Positions 34,399-45,345 of a stretch of 64,000 bases of DNA are shown piece after piece. Source of the DNA: Lolium rigidum (taxonomy: Eukaryota > Streptophyta > Magnoliopsida > Poales > Poaceae). Positions within the stretch are counted from its first letter, which is position 1; every line of letters begins with the position of its first letter. Where the stretch lies: NCBI RefSeq assembly GCF_022539505.1, contig NC_061508.1, positions 260,344,736 through 260,408,735 on the forward strand. Direction: 5' to 3'. The notes beneath the pieces were generated by a model that was not told the origin of the DNA, searched no databases, and worked only from the letters and a program-made list of their open reading frames with translations. The translations under genes were made by a program, and so were the position numbers.

Positions 34399-35557
34399 TG
34401 TTGCGGTCAGAAACCCACCGGCGAGCAGCGACGGGCAACACGGTAGAGCCGGGAGGCTCCCAGGACTGCGGCTGGCCCTGGTCCCTCCGAGCGACGGCCC
34501 GCAAAGACTCGGCACGCACGTCCGATGCTGATGCAAGGGCGTGCCACCCGACCTATACCTGGTCGGGAAGGTGTTGGATGTGCCTCGCTTAGTTTCCCGC
34601 ATGGCATACACGTAAACATTAAATACGAGCCTCGATCGGCTCTCGAGTTGTCTCGTGAATCGGCTCAAGGAGCCGATCCACCCATGATCCGTACGAGGTG
34701 TACGATCGGATGGTGGTCCTGCTTGATCAAAATAAAGCTAAAACGACCTACTACGATTTAGGGTTTTCACCGCATAATCGGAACATCCTACTCGTGATTG
34801 AGCCTCGGCGGCCACGCACGGTGATCGTAAACCGACCCTAGACAAGGCCTAAAAACCAACACGAAGTTGATCCTCGGAACATCCCGTCTAGGGCTAGCAA
34901 ACTACACCCTACGCGCCACTGGATCCTTCAACCCGTTTGTAAGGCCTAACTATGCAGATATTAAACTAATCCTTGAAGAACAAGGAGCAATCATAACGGA
35001 TCGGATCTACTAAATAATGATCAAGCGGGTGCCGCCCTTACACCTAAGATAGGTGCAAGGACGGCTAGATGTCTAAGGGTTGCACGACGACAGCATATGA
35101 TACGATGAACAATGCTAACCCTAACACATCTATGATAACTACGTTGCTCGCCATCAAAAAGGCTTCAGCACGAGCAACGCATGAACAGCGAATAAACGTG
35201 TGCTGCCTAGATCGCAAGATGCGATCTAGGCGCATGATGCTTACCCGGAAGAAACCCTCGAGACAAGGGAGTTGGCGATGCGCCTAGATTAGTTTGTGGT
35301 GAACGTGATTGTTGTTTATTTCATAAACCCTAGATACATATTTATAGTCCGTAGACTTTCTAACGTGTGAATAATCCCAACCGTGCACGAGCCAAACTCT
35401 AGCTAACCGACACGTATCCTACTATGTTACAGATACACGGGAAAACTAGCCCAAACTTTGTATACAAGGCCGATTCATGTATTTCTTCTATGTATAATCT
35501 TCAAGCCCATCTCCAATCGCGGCCCACCTCTGATCCGGTCAAATTCTGGTGATAACA
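34399..35557 (-). repeat. 3' LTR of the Tat-like element
   Basis: In minus-strand sense it runs TGTTATCACC to CCGCAACA and is almost the same as 40532-41692. The high identity indicates a recent insertion, although an LTR count would be needed for a date. Confidence 0.9.
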
Positions 35558-35843
35558 CATGCCCCCCTGGTTTTGGAAATGACAATTCCAAAATCATTAT
35601 GCTTTTCCTTCGTCGGGTCATGTCGTGGCAGAGCAGAACCGCCGCAGTATCCTTCATCATGATGCCTTGCCTTCTTGACTTCTATGCGCGATTCGACAAT
35701 TCTTTGGCACCACTTCCTCGGAAACTGCTGTAACATTAATTCTCCCCAATATCCCATTATTTAACCGCGTCGAGCAGTTCGCCCCTTCACCCTCCTGCTC
35801 CGTACTAGCCATCGGCAAAAAAAACCCCCATTCTTCCATAGCC

Positions 35844-36321
35844 ATGTCTTCTTCCTCCTCCTCCTCTTCTGCCTCCTCAAACCTCTCCTACGTATCATCT
35901 CCCTTCCGTGAGCCGACGCCAGAGTGGGGCTCATTGGCGGCGCACGACATCCTCGCCCCAACGACGTGGGACAAGGAGGAACACGATTCCTCCATCTGGT
36001 CCGAGGATGACAAATCCTTGACCGACGGAGAGGACGATCTTCAATTCCTTGTCGACGGGGAGGAGGAGGCGGAGAGCGAGGACGACCGCTTCTCCTGGGA
36101 CGACTTCACCTCCTCCGAGGAAGAGGCGGAAGAGGACGACGACGACTCCTCGAAGGTTACCCACCGGCGAGCGCCTCCGCGCCTGGTGGGACGATGACAG
36201 CGATGACGATGATGAAGAAGACGAGGCCCCCGTAGAAGGCTACGGGAGCAGTGATGAGGAGCTTATCAGCAGCTGCGCCGGCGGCAGCGACGACGACGAC
36301 GAGGGCAGCAACGGCCCTTAG
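35844..36321 (+). pseudogene. Antisense acidic Ser-rich ORF of the Tat-like element
   Basis: The plus-strand ORF starts with an ATG in good context (ATAGCCATGT), with a TTATTTAA TATA-like motif about 85 bp upstream. The protein begins with a Ser run and then reads SPFREPTPEWGSLAAHDILA and long Asp/Glu stretches. A one-base shift near 36150 moves the reading to LPTGERLRAWWDDDSDDDDE and a terminus ending DDEGSNGP. It lies opposite to gag, between protease and 3' LTR. Antisense ORFs at this place are known in Tat-type elements, but their function is not established. It resembles an acidic nuclear or chromatin-binding protein only in composition. Confidence 0.6.
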
Positions 36322-36899
36322 ATTAGGGACTAGTAGAAGTAGTCGGCTTCTGTTCTTTCTTCCCCGAGCAATCGGCTCTTTCTATGTAAGAAATTCCACT
36401 ATTAATGAAGAAAATATTCCCCAATTAATCTTGCTTTCTTGTCATCTTTGCCGATCGTCGAACGAAGTCGCTGTACAGAGAGCCGATGGCAGGGCATCGG
36501 TTTGTACTATAAACGCGATCTGAGGCCAAGCCGTTGCCTATCCACACGGTCCAACAGGTCTAACTCACGTCCAAACCATCCTCCAATCTTAAACATGCAG
36601 ATTGAACTCCTCATCAAACTATTAGGAGATTCATCTCAAATATCATGATTTCTGGTTTGAAATCGATCTGTTAACCTGCTTAATTGAGCTTGTTCCTCTA
36701 GAGTCGATGGCAATGCATCGGCTTTTATTATTCTGAAGTCGATGCCCGTGCATCGGCTGTATATCATGAGAATTTTTTTTTACGGGCCGATTTTTCTATC
36801 GGCCCCCAATGTTTCACTGCACATGTATCGCACATGTTCATCTGATTAGGTGCCCCCCGAGCCGATTCCCGCAGTAACTCGCTGATATCGGCTCTATTG

Positions 36900-39800
36900 T
36901 TAGCCAAGGCACTATATGTGAACGTCGGCTCGGTTAGGACCAGTGTTGACTTCTTCCAGCTCATCAGCCGACGTAAACCCATTGCCCATTAGATCGACGT
37001 TGAACCTAGGCAGAATGAATGGCGAAGATAATATTTGCCGATTGGTGGAATCAGCCTCCATGTTGATTGAATTGCTCAATGAAGGTTTTGCAATGTTCCT
37101 CCATAGATCCTTGGGGCCGATCACATGGATCGGCATCGCCACGTTTGTCCATAGATGTTGCTCTTGTTACATGGTCAGGCCGGTGGATAAAACCAGCCTA
37201 ACCCCGTCCTTTGTCACGTCGATGCGCTCGCGATCGTCCAAATTGATGCCCGAGAGTGGCTCTTGGCCCGATGTCTCCCAAACGTTCATGCCAGCCCGTT
37301 GAAATCTCGGCTGAATCATCTGCGTGGACGACTTCTACTTCATCTCCATCCCCCTGTATTAGGCATTGGTGCATCATGGATGGAATGCAACAGTTGGCGT
37401 GGATCCAATCTCTCCCTAGTAGGACAGCATAGGTGCTCTTGCTGTCGACAATAAAGAACGTCGTAGGGATGGTTTTCCTTCCTACGGTCAGATCCACGTT
37501 CGGAACACCTTGTGCGTCGGATGCTTGGCCGTTGAAATCGCTCGCCGTCACGTTGGTTTTGATCGGATCCGAGCTAGAGCGTCCCAACCGACGTAGCATG
37601 GAGTATGGCATAATGTTGATCGCCGCTCCGGTGTCCACCAAGCATCTTGTTGACAGGCTGCCCATTGATGTAGCCTCGCAAGTACAGTGGCCTTCGGATG
37701 TCCGTAGCTTCTTTCTCGTGGCTTCTCAAAGATAACCGGCCGTGGGCCGCAGTCAAGTTGTGCCACAGGTGCTTCGTCTAATCCTGGAGCACTAAACTCC
37801 GTCGGCAGGACGAACACCATGTTTGTGCCAGCCGATGTCTCATCATCGGCTTTCTTTTGTCTGGGGCGCCACTCTTTCCTTTGTGGCCGACCTTCTTCGT
37901 CCAGGGTTCGCTGAATTTTAGCGGCCAGATCAGGCCGCGCCTTCCTCAACGTGTGCGAGTATAACCTTTCGGCTTCCTCCAAACCACGTAGTCGCGGAAC
38001 CCTACGCTTTTGGGAACGGCTGAGCCCATCGGGGCACCACCTTGGCCGATGATACTTGTCTTCTTCTTCATCATCGTCCTCTAGTTCCTCGAGATCTTCT
38101 ACCCGAGAGGACTCACCGTGCTTGTTCCGAGGCGGGAGAGGCCCTAGACGTTTGAACACGGACACGTTAGCTGCATCCTTCTTCTTTTGTCTACATTCTG
38201 GGCAGTTGCCGATTGTAGGCAATCGGCTCATTCCTGAATCCCAGCAGCGTCTGAAGAAGGGGAAGTCCCAGTGCCTATCCACGTCATCTTGCTCTCTCGA
38301 CTTTTCCTTGGCGTGGCGCTCATATCTCTCCTCGTCGCGATCATGCCGACGGTGTCTCCTGGCGTCCCTAGCCAGACGATCTCTTTCATCATCGTCGTTG
38401 TATCGTCGGCGTTCGTCGTATTGACTCACATATTTGTTGAGGAGGTGATCAGAAAGAGGTCGCTGATATCTCACGTTCCTCACTTCTCCCTCTCGTGATA
38501 TAGCGCTTGCCATCGTGACGGAGCCGATCGCGTGGAACGGCTTCCTCTCGTGTCCTTGCTATGAGAGAAGCCGCCCTCGTCTCCGTCCTTACCGCAGTGG
38601 TGCCCGTGTCCTACCATGTTGATATTGAACGAGAATCCCGGCCGGCACCCTCCGGGGTAAGTGCACTCCACCATGTTAACGGCGGGGAAGGGGTGTGTGT
38701 CGACCTTCATGGCGTACTGGCTGAAAATTAGACGCCCTTGTTCTATCGCCATTTGGACCTGCTGACGCCACACCCTGCAGTCGTTGGTGGTATGGGTGAA
38801 CGTGTTATGCCACTTGCAGTATGGCTTTCCGTTCAACTCCTGAGCCGTGGGGATCTTGTGGCCTTCGGGTACCTTTAGCTATTTCTCCTTAAGTAAGAGG
38901 TCGAAAATTTGCTCAGCCTTGGTGACATCGAAGTCAAACCCTCTTGGAGGACCTTGTGGCTTAACCCACTTACAGGACACGGGGCTTGCCCCCCGAGTCC
39001 ATTCAGCCACTGCTACCTCTTGATCTCCCGCAGAGCCTTCATCTTCATCTGCCTCAACCGGGACCACCGCACGCTTGAATTTATCCTGGTAGACATCTGG
39101 GTGGCGCCGTTCATATACGACAACTTCGCACCATGTGCGCCGGTGAAGGGTAGTCCGCTTGGGAGGCCACGTCCTTGATCGGTGATGCGAGACCCACCAC
39201 CGCCAACTCGATCGCTTCTTTTTCGGTCACATGAGCCGAATAGCATCGGTTCCTAACGGTCCCGAAGCGTTGGACATATTCCGACACTCGTTTCTCCGCG
39301 CTTCGTCGTACTTGTGCTAGATCGGCAATGCCAGCCTCGAAAGCCTCTGAGTGATACTGCATGTGGAACTGCTCTTCCAACTGCTTCCAAGTCCGGATTG
39401 AATCTGGTGGCAGTGAAGTGTACCACCCGAAAGCCGATCCTGTGAGGGATCGTGCGAAGAACCTCACACGCAGCTCATCCGACGCTGAGATCGTGCCCGA
39501 CTGTGCCAAATATCGGCTCACATGCTCGATGGAGCTGGAACCATCCGATCCATTAAACTTGGAGAAATCGGGGAGCCGATATTTGGGTGGTAACGGGATC
39601 AACTCGTACTCATTGGGGTACGGCTTGGAATAGCCGATTGTCCTCCTTTTCGGCACCATGCCGAACTGGTCTTTTAAGGTGGTACTAATCTGATCCGCGG
39701 TGCTGGCTGTAGGAATCGAGCTCTGAAGATTCGCCGGAGTGGCATACTTAGCCAGCCATGCTTGCTTTTCCAGCTCTGAGCCAACTGCACGAGCTGGGCT

Positions 39801-40470
39801 CTGGAGGTTTGTCGGAGTGGCATACTTAGCTAGCCACGTCTCGCTTCTCAAGGTCCGTTCCCGAAGTTCCTCCTCGCCGTTCCGGAAGTCCCCGATGTTG
39901 CGGCCTCGGTTCGTGAGTGCCCGATTCTATCGTGTCCGGCACGTATGTGCACGTGTATCCGTGAGGGATCTCCTTAGGCGCCTCATGCAAGAATTGGTAG
40001 TCACTAGGGTCACCACCGATCTTGTAGACGACGTATGCCGGTGAATTCGGCACCTCTGGTGCTGCCAACGCGAATGGCAGCGGTGGACGGGACTGGAGTG
40101 GCATTTCTCCTTGGTGAGTCCCCGCAGCTGGTCCCGACGGAGAGTACTCGATGCCTCATGATTTCCTGGATCATGCGAAGAGAGACACGCTCCAAAGTGT
40201 TCACCAGGCTCTCGTAATGGCGGTGCAGCGAATGAGCTACCATGAAGTTAATCTCCCGACGCGAGACCTGGTGCGTTCTTCTGACGGGGCGGACAGGTCC
40301 ACTCCATCGAGCGCGCCTTCAGGTGAGAACCCTTTCCACCTGATGCCATGTGAGCGGGTTCTGTGAAAAGATCCGATGAGATCGGCTTCGAGGATCGATT
40401 TGACCTCGTCATGCTTCTTCTTGAGCTCCTCGGTCAGATCCTCGTACGTGACTGGAGTGCCTTCCGCCAT
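36900..40470 (-). pseudogene. Gag and aspartic protease of the Tat-like element
   Basis: It starts MAEGTPVTYEDLTEELKKKH at 40470. The capsid-type block (39111-39851) includes RLPDFSKFNGSDGSSSIEHV and RVSEYVQRFGTVRNRCYSAH, typical of retrotransposon gag. Farther on come CKWHNTFTHTTNDCRVW, a basic/acidic linker, a CPECRQKKK motif, and the protease (CLVDTGAAINIMPYSMLRRL with the DTG active site; YAVLLGRDWIHANCCIPSMM with the hydrophobic-hydrophobic-Gly turn). Frameshifts and stops interrupt it (near 40240, 39850, 38840, 37660). The frame is lost after the protease and no polymerase follows. Confidence 0.75.
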
Positions 40471-40531
40471 CTCAGATGTAGATGGCGATGCGGTTGATGT
40501 CGAAGATTGTCCCACCGGGCGTGCCGGAATG

Positions 40532-41692
40532 TGTTGCGGTCGAAACCCACCGGCGAGCGGCGACGGGCAACACGGTAGAGCCGGGAGGCTCCCGAGACTG
40601 CGGCCGGCCCTGGTCCCTCCGAGCGACGGCCCGCAAAGACTCGGCACGCACGTCCGATGCTGATGCAGGGCGTGCCACCCGACCTATACCCGGTCGGGAA
40701 GGTGTTGGATGTGCCTCGCTTAGTTTCCCGCATGGCATACACGTAAACATTAAATACGAGTTTCTCGATCGGCTCTCGAGTTGTCCCGTGAATCGGCTCA
40801 AGGAGCCGATCCACCCATGATCCGTACGAGGTGTACGATCAGATGGTGGTCCCGCTTGATCAAAATAAAGCTAAAACGACCTACTACGATTTAGGGTTTT
40901 CACCGCATAATCGGAACATCCTACTCGTGATTGAGCTCTGGCGGCCACGCACGGTGATCGTAAACCGACCCTAGACAAGGCCTAAAAACCAACACGAAGT
41001 TGATCCTCGGAACATCCTGTCTAGGGCTAGCAAACTACACCCTACGCGCCACTGGATCCTTCAACCCGTTTGTAAGGCCTAACTATGCAGATATTAAACT
41101 AATCCTTGAAGAACAAGGAGCAATCATAACGGATCGGATCTACTAAATAATGATCAAGCGGGGTGCCGCCCTTACACCTAAGATAGGTGCAAGGACGGCT
41201 AGATGTCTAAGGGTTGCACGACGACAACATATGATACGATGAACAATGCTAACCCTAACACATCTATGATAACTACGTTGCTCGCCATCAAAAAGGCTTC
41301 AGCACGAGCAACGCATGAACAGTGAATAAACGTGTGCTGCCTAGATCGCAAGATGCGATCTAGGCAGCATGATGCTTACCCGGAAGAAACCCTCGAGACA
41401 AGGGAGTTGGCGATGCGCCTAGATTGGTTTGTGGTGAACGTGATTGTTGTTTATTTCATAAACCCTAGATACATATTTATAGTCCGTAGACTTTCTAACG
41501 TGGGAATAATCCCAACCGTGCACGAGCCAAACTCTAGCTAACCGACACGTATCCTACTATGTTACAGATACACGGGCAAACTAGCCCAAACTTTGTATAC
41601 AAGGCCGATTCATGTATTTCTTCTATGTATAATCTTCAAGCCCATCTCCAATCGCGGCCCACCTCTGATCCGGTCAAATTCTGGTGATAACA
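40532..41692 (-). repeat. 5' LTR of the Tat-like element
   Basis: It carries TG...CA ends and is followed inward on the minus strand by ATTCCGGCACGCCCGGTGGG, the likely primer-site region. See the 3' LTR for comparison. Confidence 0.9.
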
Positions 41693-41697
41693 CATTC

Positions 41698-41976
41698 TTC
41701 TGGCTCCTCCTCCGTAATGGATTGAATAGTAGAGCTCTACTGCAGAGGAAAAACTTTTTTATGGCTGACTAAACATGCATAATGTGTAATGATTATGTCC
41801 TAGAGACTAGAGATCATCTGTCCTTCACTTGCCTCTTTGCGGTTTGCTGTTGGAGTTATCTTTGCGGCTTGCTGTTGTAGTTATCTGTGCCCTAGGATCC
41901 CACCACCTGCTATAGCACAAAGTTCTATTCAGGACATTCTTCAGAGTCTCAAGACGCAAATACAACAGCCAGCTTA
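41698..41976 (+). pseudogene. LINE fragment, downstream part
   Basis: It continues the LINE of 33900-34398 with FWLLLRNGLNSRALLQRKNF, then CIMCNDYVLETRDHLSFTC, the zinc-binding pattern of the LINE C-terminus. It is cut at 41977 by the end of a Harbinger element. A stop in the block confirms decay. Confidence 0.7.
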
Positions 41977-44095
41977 GAGCATGTCTAACAGGTCCAGTAT
42001 ATTTTCGCCCCTTAAAACGGGAGTAGAGGGCCCTGTATTCAGTTTTCACCGGCCGAAAACTTGGGATATTCTGTTTTACGGAGTGGGGATACGGGTTCTG
42101 CTAGCTCGTCCGAGTTTTCGACCCCTCAAACCAGGGTTTTAAACAACAATTTGCACAACAATTTCAGATCAAAAATAGCACATCCAAAATATGTGATGCA
42201 TAATTCATAGTTTTTAACATCACAACGCGATCATAGCCAATGTTCAAGCCACGGAAGTTCCCAAATGTGATCAAGCATCAACGAGTCCGTTGCCAGCGGC
42301 GCCACCACTCGCCGGAGACTCACCTTGAGCACTTCCACCACGAGCTTCATGCGCAACTTTCTTCCTCGCCATGATGTCCGCTTTGGTCTCCTTCCACCAC
42401 GCCAGCTGATCCTCGTCCATGCCGTCGGTGCGCATCATCATGATATCCCTCTCCTCGGCCAAGAGCTCCTTCATGGACTTGGCTTCTTTGATTGCGATCA
42501 TCTTCAAGTCAACCTCCCGCCTTGCTTCCACCTTGGCAAGCTTCACCTCCTTTTTCTTCTCGGTGATGAGGAGCTTGGTCCCCAATGTCTTCATCGTCAA
42601 TGCCTCCTTGGACTTCATGAGTTGATCCAACTTCTCCCGGAAGCTAGCTGCTTTGCCTTCTACCTTAACCCTCTCCTTGGCTTTCTTGTTGCCCTCGGGC
42701 TTGTCGGCGTTTCTCGCACTCAGTTCCTCCGCTTTAGCATCCATGGTGAGCAGTGCCTCCTTCTTGCACTTTGGTTCGTTGTCCCTCAACTTCCACTTAG
42801 GAAGATGTTGAAGAATGGAAAAGCAATGTTGAAATTGAAATTCCTTGTTCTTGGAGCCGGCCATGTCCTTGTACCGGGCTTCGAAGCATACTTGGGCTGC
42901 ACAACAATATTATGTGATGTTTGCACAAGATCAACACATATGGATAGCAACAAACAAGGAAAACTTACATAGTCCTCCGGCACGCATCCACTAGGGGGTT
43001 GTCGGCCACTTGATCCATGGCAGCACTCCAACGAGAACAAGCTGGTTTGATGATGTTCCATCGGCCTTCAAGGGAGCGGTAGGATCTGTCGGCCATGCTC
43101 TTGGTGCGAGGCTTTACCTGGTGGTAGAGATCCTCAATGCGCTACCAATAGCGCTTGCCGCCTTGGTCCACTCCGGTGCACGCATCCATCCCCACCTTGC
43201 TCCAAGCACGGACCAAGATGGCGTCTTCGATCTCGCTGTAGTTCGCCGTGCGTGGCTTCAGCGTCGACGAAGAACTGGCGGCAGCCGGATCAACCTCAAT
43301 CACCTCCTCCTCGTCACACTCATCCTCCTCCTCATCATCAATCTCTTCGACGTTGCACTCCCCATCGAATGCATCGATGCCGGTGTCCAAATTCACCGCG
43401 GATTCGTTGAGCATGTCCATGTACGATGTTGTGGACTCAACATCGAACACCTTGTCTACGTCCATGGTGGGTGACGGTGGCGCGGGCGGCGCATTGGACG
43501 GAACGGAGGGAGGAGGGGTCGTGGCCTTGGAGGGCGGTGGAGGCGCGAGGCCGATGCGGCTGATTGCCTTTGTCCTCACATTGGCCGGCGCGGCGCCCCT
43601 CGGCCCGGCCGGCGAAGCTGCGGCCGGCGAAGGTGCTTTGAAGAATTGCTTCGGAATCCTCTTCCTCTTCAACGGGATGGTGGCGGAGATCATGGCCGAC
43701 ACGTCGCCAGCGTTCGGTGGACCTCCGACGGGGACATCCACCACCGCGGCCGAAGGAGGTGCACCGCCGGCGGTAGGCGGCCCTTGCGGACGATCCATGG
43801 CAGCGGGATCCGGCCGGAAAGGGCGGGGTGGAGGAGATCGAGCGGCGGCGGCGGCGGTTGGCTTCAACGAAACCCTTCGCGCGCAGTGGAGGGGAGGATA
43901 CCGGTTTCGCCCACTATCCCCGCTCCCACCCCGCACAAGTAGGGGGCGAAGACCCGCCCCGTAATCCAAACCAGCAAACATCGGAGCGGGGGCCATTTTT
44001 ACGGGGCTTGCTAGACGGCCGGGTAGAGCCGAAACCCGTATTCTGGCGGTTATTATACGGGTTTGGCCCTTTTAAGGGGTCTGTTAGACATGCTC
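41977..44095 (-). mobile_element. PIF/Harbinger element carrying ORF1
   Basis: Terminal inverted repeats GAGCATGTCTAACAG occur at 41977 and, inverted, ending at 44095. The left flank is TTA. The right flank (TAC) does not match because another Harbinger remnant abuts directly. Only the Myb-like ORF1 is inside, so it is non-autonomous. Confidence 0.78.
42271..43798 (-). pseudogene. Harbinger ORF1: Myb/SANT-like protein with NAM-associated end
   Basis: Exon 1 runs 43798-42970 and exon 2 runs 42896-42271, with a GT-AG intron of 73 bp. The N-terminus is Pro/Ala-rich, followed by an acidic stretch and a trihelix-like SANT domain (YSEIEDAILVRAWSKVGMDA, GKRYW, RSYRSLEGRWNIIKPACSRW). Exon 2 gives a charged NAM-associated type C-terminus (CFEARYKDMAGSKNKEFQFQ, ARREVDLKMIAIKEAKSMKE). 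In PIF/Harbinger the Myb-like partner binds the ends and brings in the transposase. A TAG replaces a codon after GKRYW (43142-43144), and one C is lost before CVPEDY, so this copy is dead. Confidence 0.78.
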
Positions 44096-44096
44096 T

Positions 44097-45050
44097 ACCC
44101 GTATAATAACCCCCGAAATACGGGGTTGGGCTCTACCCAGCCGTCTAGCAGGCCCCGTAAAAATGGCCCCCGCGTCGATTTTCCTAGTTTTGGTTACGGG
44201 GCGGCTCTTCGCCCCCTACTTGTGCGGGGTAGGAAGGGGAATACATGGCAAACCCAGCATCCCATTGCAGCCAGCGCGCGCGGACATTTCAGTTTTCCCA
44301 CCCGTTTCCCCCGCGCTGCTGCCACAGCCACCCGCACGCCGCCGCCGGAAACCTTCAGATCCGGCCCCCTCGGCCACCCGCCGAGCCGCGCCGCGTTGCG
44401 TCCACGCCCGCCGCACCCCCGCCGGAGATCCGCGTCCCTCCGCGCGCGCCGACGCACCCCCGCCGTGGTCTTCTCCGCCGTTTTCGCCGGTGAGTATTCC
44501 GCCGCGTTCCTCTTTGTTTTCGCCGGTACAATGGACGTGTTTGGAGGTTGATCTATGCTTCACCGTGGTCGATGGCTTCGGAGGATGTGCATATGGCGGA
44601 TTTGGAGGATTCGTCGACCGATTGGTCCTCGTCGGATTCCGACGATTCGAACCTCGACGAGCTGCTGAACGACGATGACACGGAGATGATGCTGCTCCTA
44701 TTCGGCATGAAGAACATGGAGGACCGCGCCAAGCTGCCGTGCCATTGTCCGGGGTCCTGCAAGGTTTTGGGACAAGGAAACTCTTGTTGATATCATGACA
44801 TGTTGTGTGATTCTTTACAACATGATCATTGAAGATGAGAGAGGGTTGAACTTGCCATGTTTCTACGACAATGTTGGCACCCGAGTGCAGCCCCATCGGA
44901 ACCCTGATCGGATTGAAGCTTTTCTTGCAGCGTATCGCGGCATTGAAAATGTCAAGACTCATCACCAGCTCACCCAAAATCTGATTGATCACCACTGGCA
45001 GTTGCATGGCCAATGATTTTTTTACATTCATTTCCTATTGTTCTATGTGT
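44097..45050 (+). mobile_element. Second Harbinger remnant, inverted to the first
   Basis: Bases 44097-44220 are the reverse complement of 43938-44063, so the two elements lie head to head. This copy lacks the first ~35 bp of its end, including the terminal repeat. The right boundary is not visible before the gap; AT-rich DNA follows 45016. Confidence 0.65.
44572..45016 (+). pseudogene. Internally deleted Harbinger transposase (N- and C-terminus joined)
   Basis: The first part reads MASEDVHMADLEDSSTDWSS and an acidic block, the usual start of a plant Harbinger transposase. After CHCPGS the sequence jumps, in another frame, to ETLVDIMTCCVILYNMIIED and FYDNVGTRVQPHRNPDRIEA, ending HHWQLHGQ, the normal C-terminus. 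The entire DDE catalytic core between them is missing. This is a footprint of gap-repair type internal deletion. Confidence 0.78.
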
Positions 45051-45215
45051 GAAACATTTATCTTGATTGTTTGATTGCGGGAACATTTGTTATTTGTTTA
45101 ATTCTTCCATTAGAACATTTGTTGGTAGTTCCGAAAAACATTATTGTAATAATTATGACGATTATTGTGTGATTTAAAACTTTTTTTTACACAAATACAG
45201 TAGGGAAAGGCTCCC
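45051..45215. other. AT-rich contig end
   Basis: AT-rich DNA with no recognised feature runs into the gap and ends with CAGTAGGGAAAGGCTCCC. Confidence 0.4.
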
Positions 45216-45315
45216 NNNNNNNNNNNNNNNNNNNNNNNNNNNNNNNNNNNNNNNNNNNNNNNNNNNNNNNNNNNNNNNNNNNNNNNNNNNNNNNNNNNNN
45301 NNNNNNNNNNNNNNN
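45216..45315. other. Assembly gap (100 N)
   Basis: Exactly 100 N, length unknown. It separates the inverted contig B from contig C. Confidence 0.99.
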
Positions 45316-45345
45316 GTTGCGATCCCCTATACTTGTGGGTCATCA
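45316..45345 (+). mobile_element. LTR 3' end abutting the repeat array
   Basis: CCCCTATACTTGTGGGTCATCA is the same LTR end seen inverted at 19304. It shows that an LTR retrotransposon, mostly hidden in the gap, inserted into the repeat array that follows. Confidence 0.6.

Larger units (their letters stand above)
34399..41692 (-). mobile_element. Complete gag-protease-only Ty3/Gypsy (Tat-like) element
   Basis: Two LTRs of 1159 and 1161 bp (34399-35557 and 40532-41692) with TG...CA ends are nearly identical. The element is flanked by TATTC (34394-34398) and CATTC (41693-41697), a 5-bp duplication with one change. It interrupts the LINE precisely. On the minus strand the order is 5' LTR, gag, protease, non-coding DNA, an antisense ORF, a polypurine tract (AACCAGGGGGGCATG), then the 3' LTR. 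No reverse transcriptase, RNase H or integrase remains. The antisense ORF upstream of the 3' LTR is a trait of the Tat lineage (for example Grande). Confidence 0.88.

Noticed and set aside
43248..43964. 238-codon plus-strand frame rich in Ser and Gly
   Set aside because: Antisense to Harbinger ORF1, whose SANT and NAM-associated blocks lie on the minus strand.
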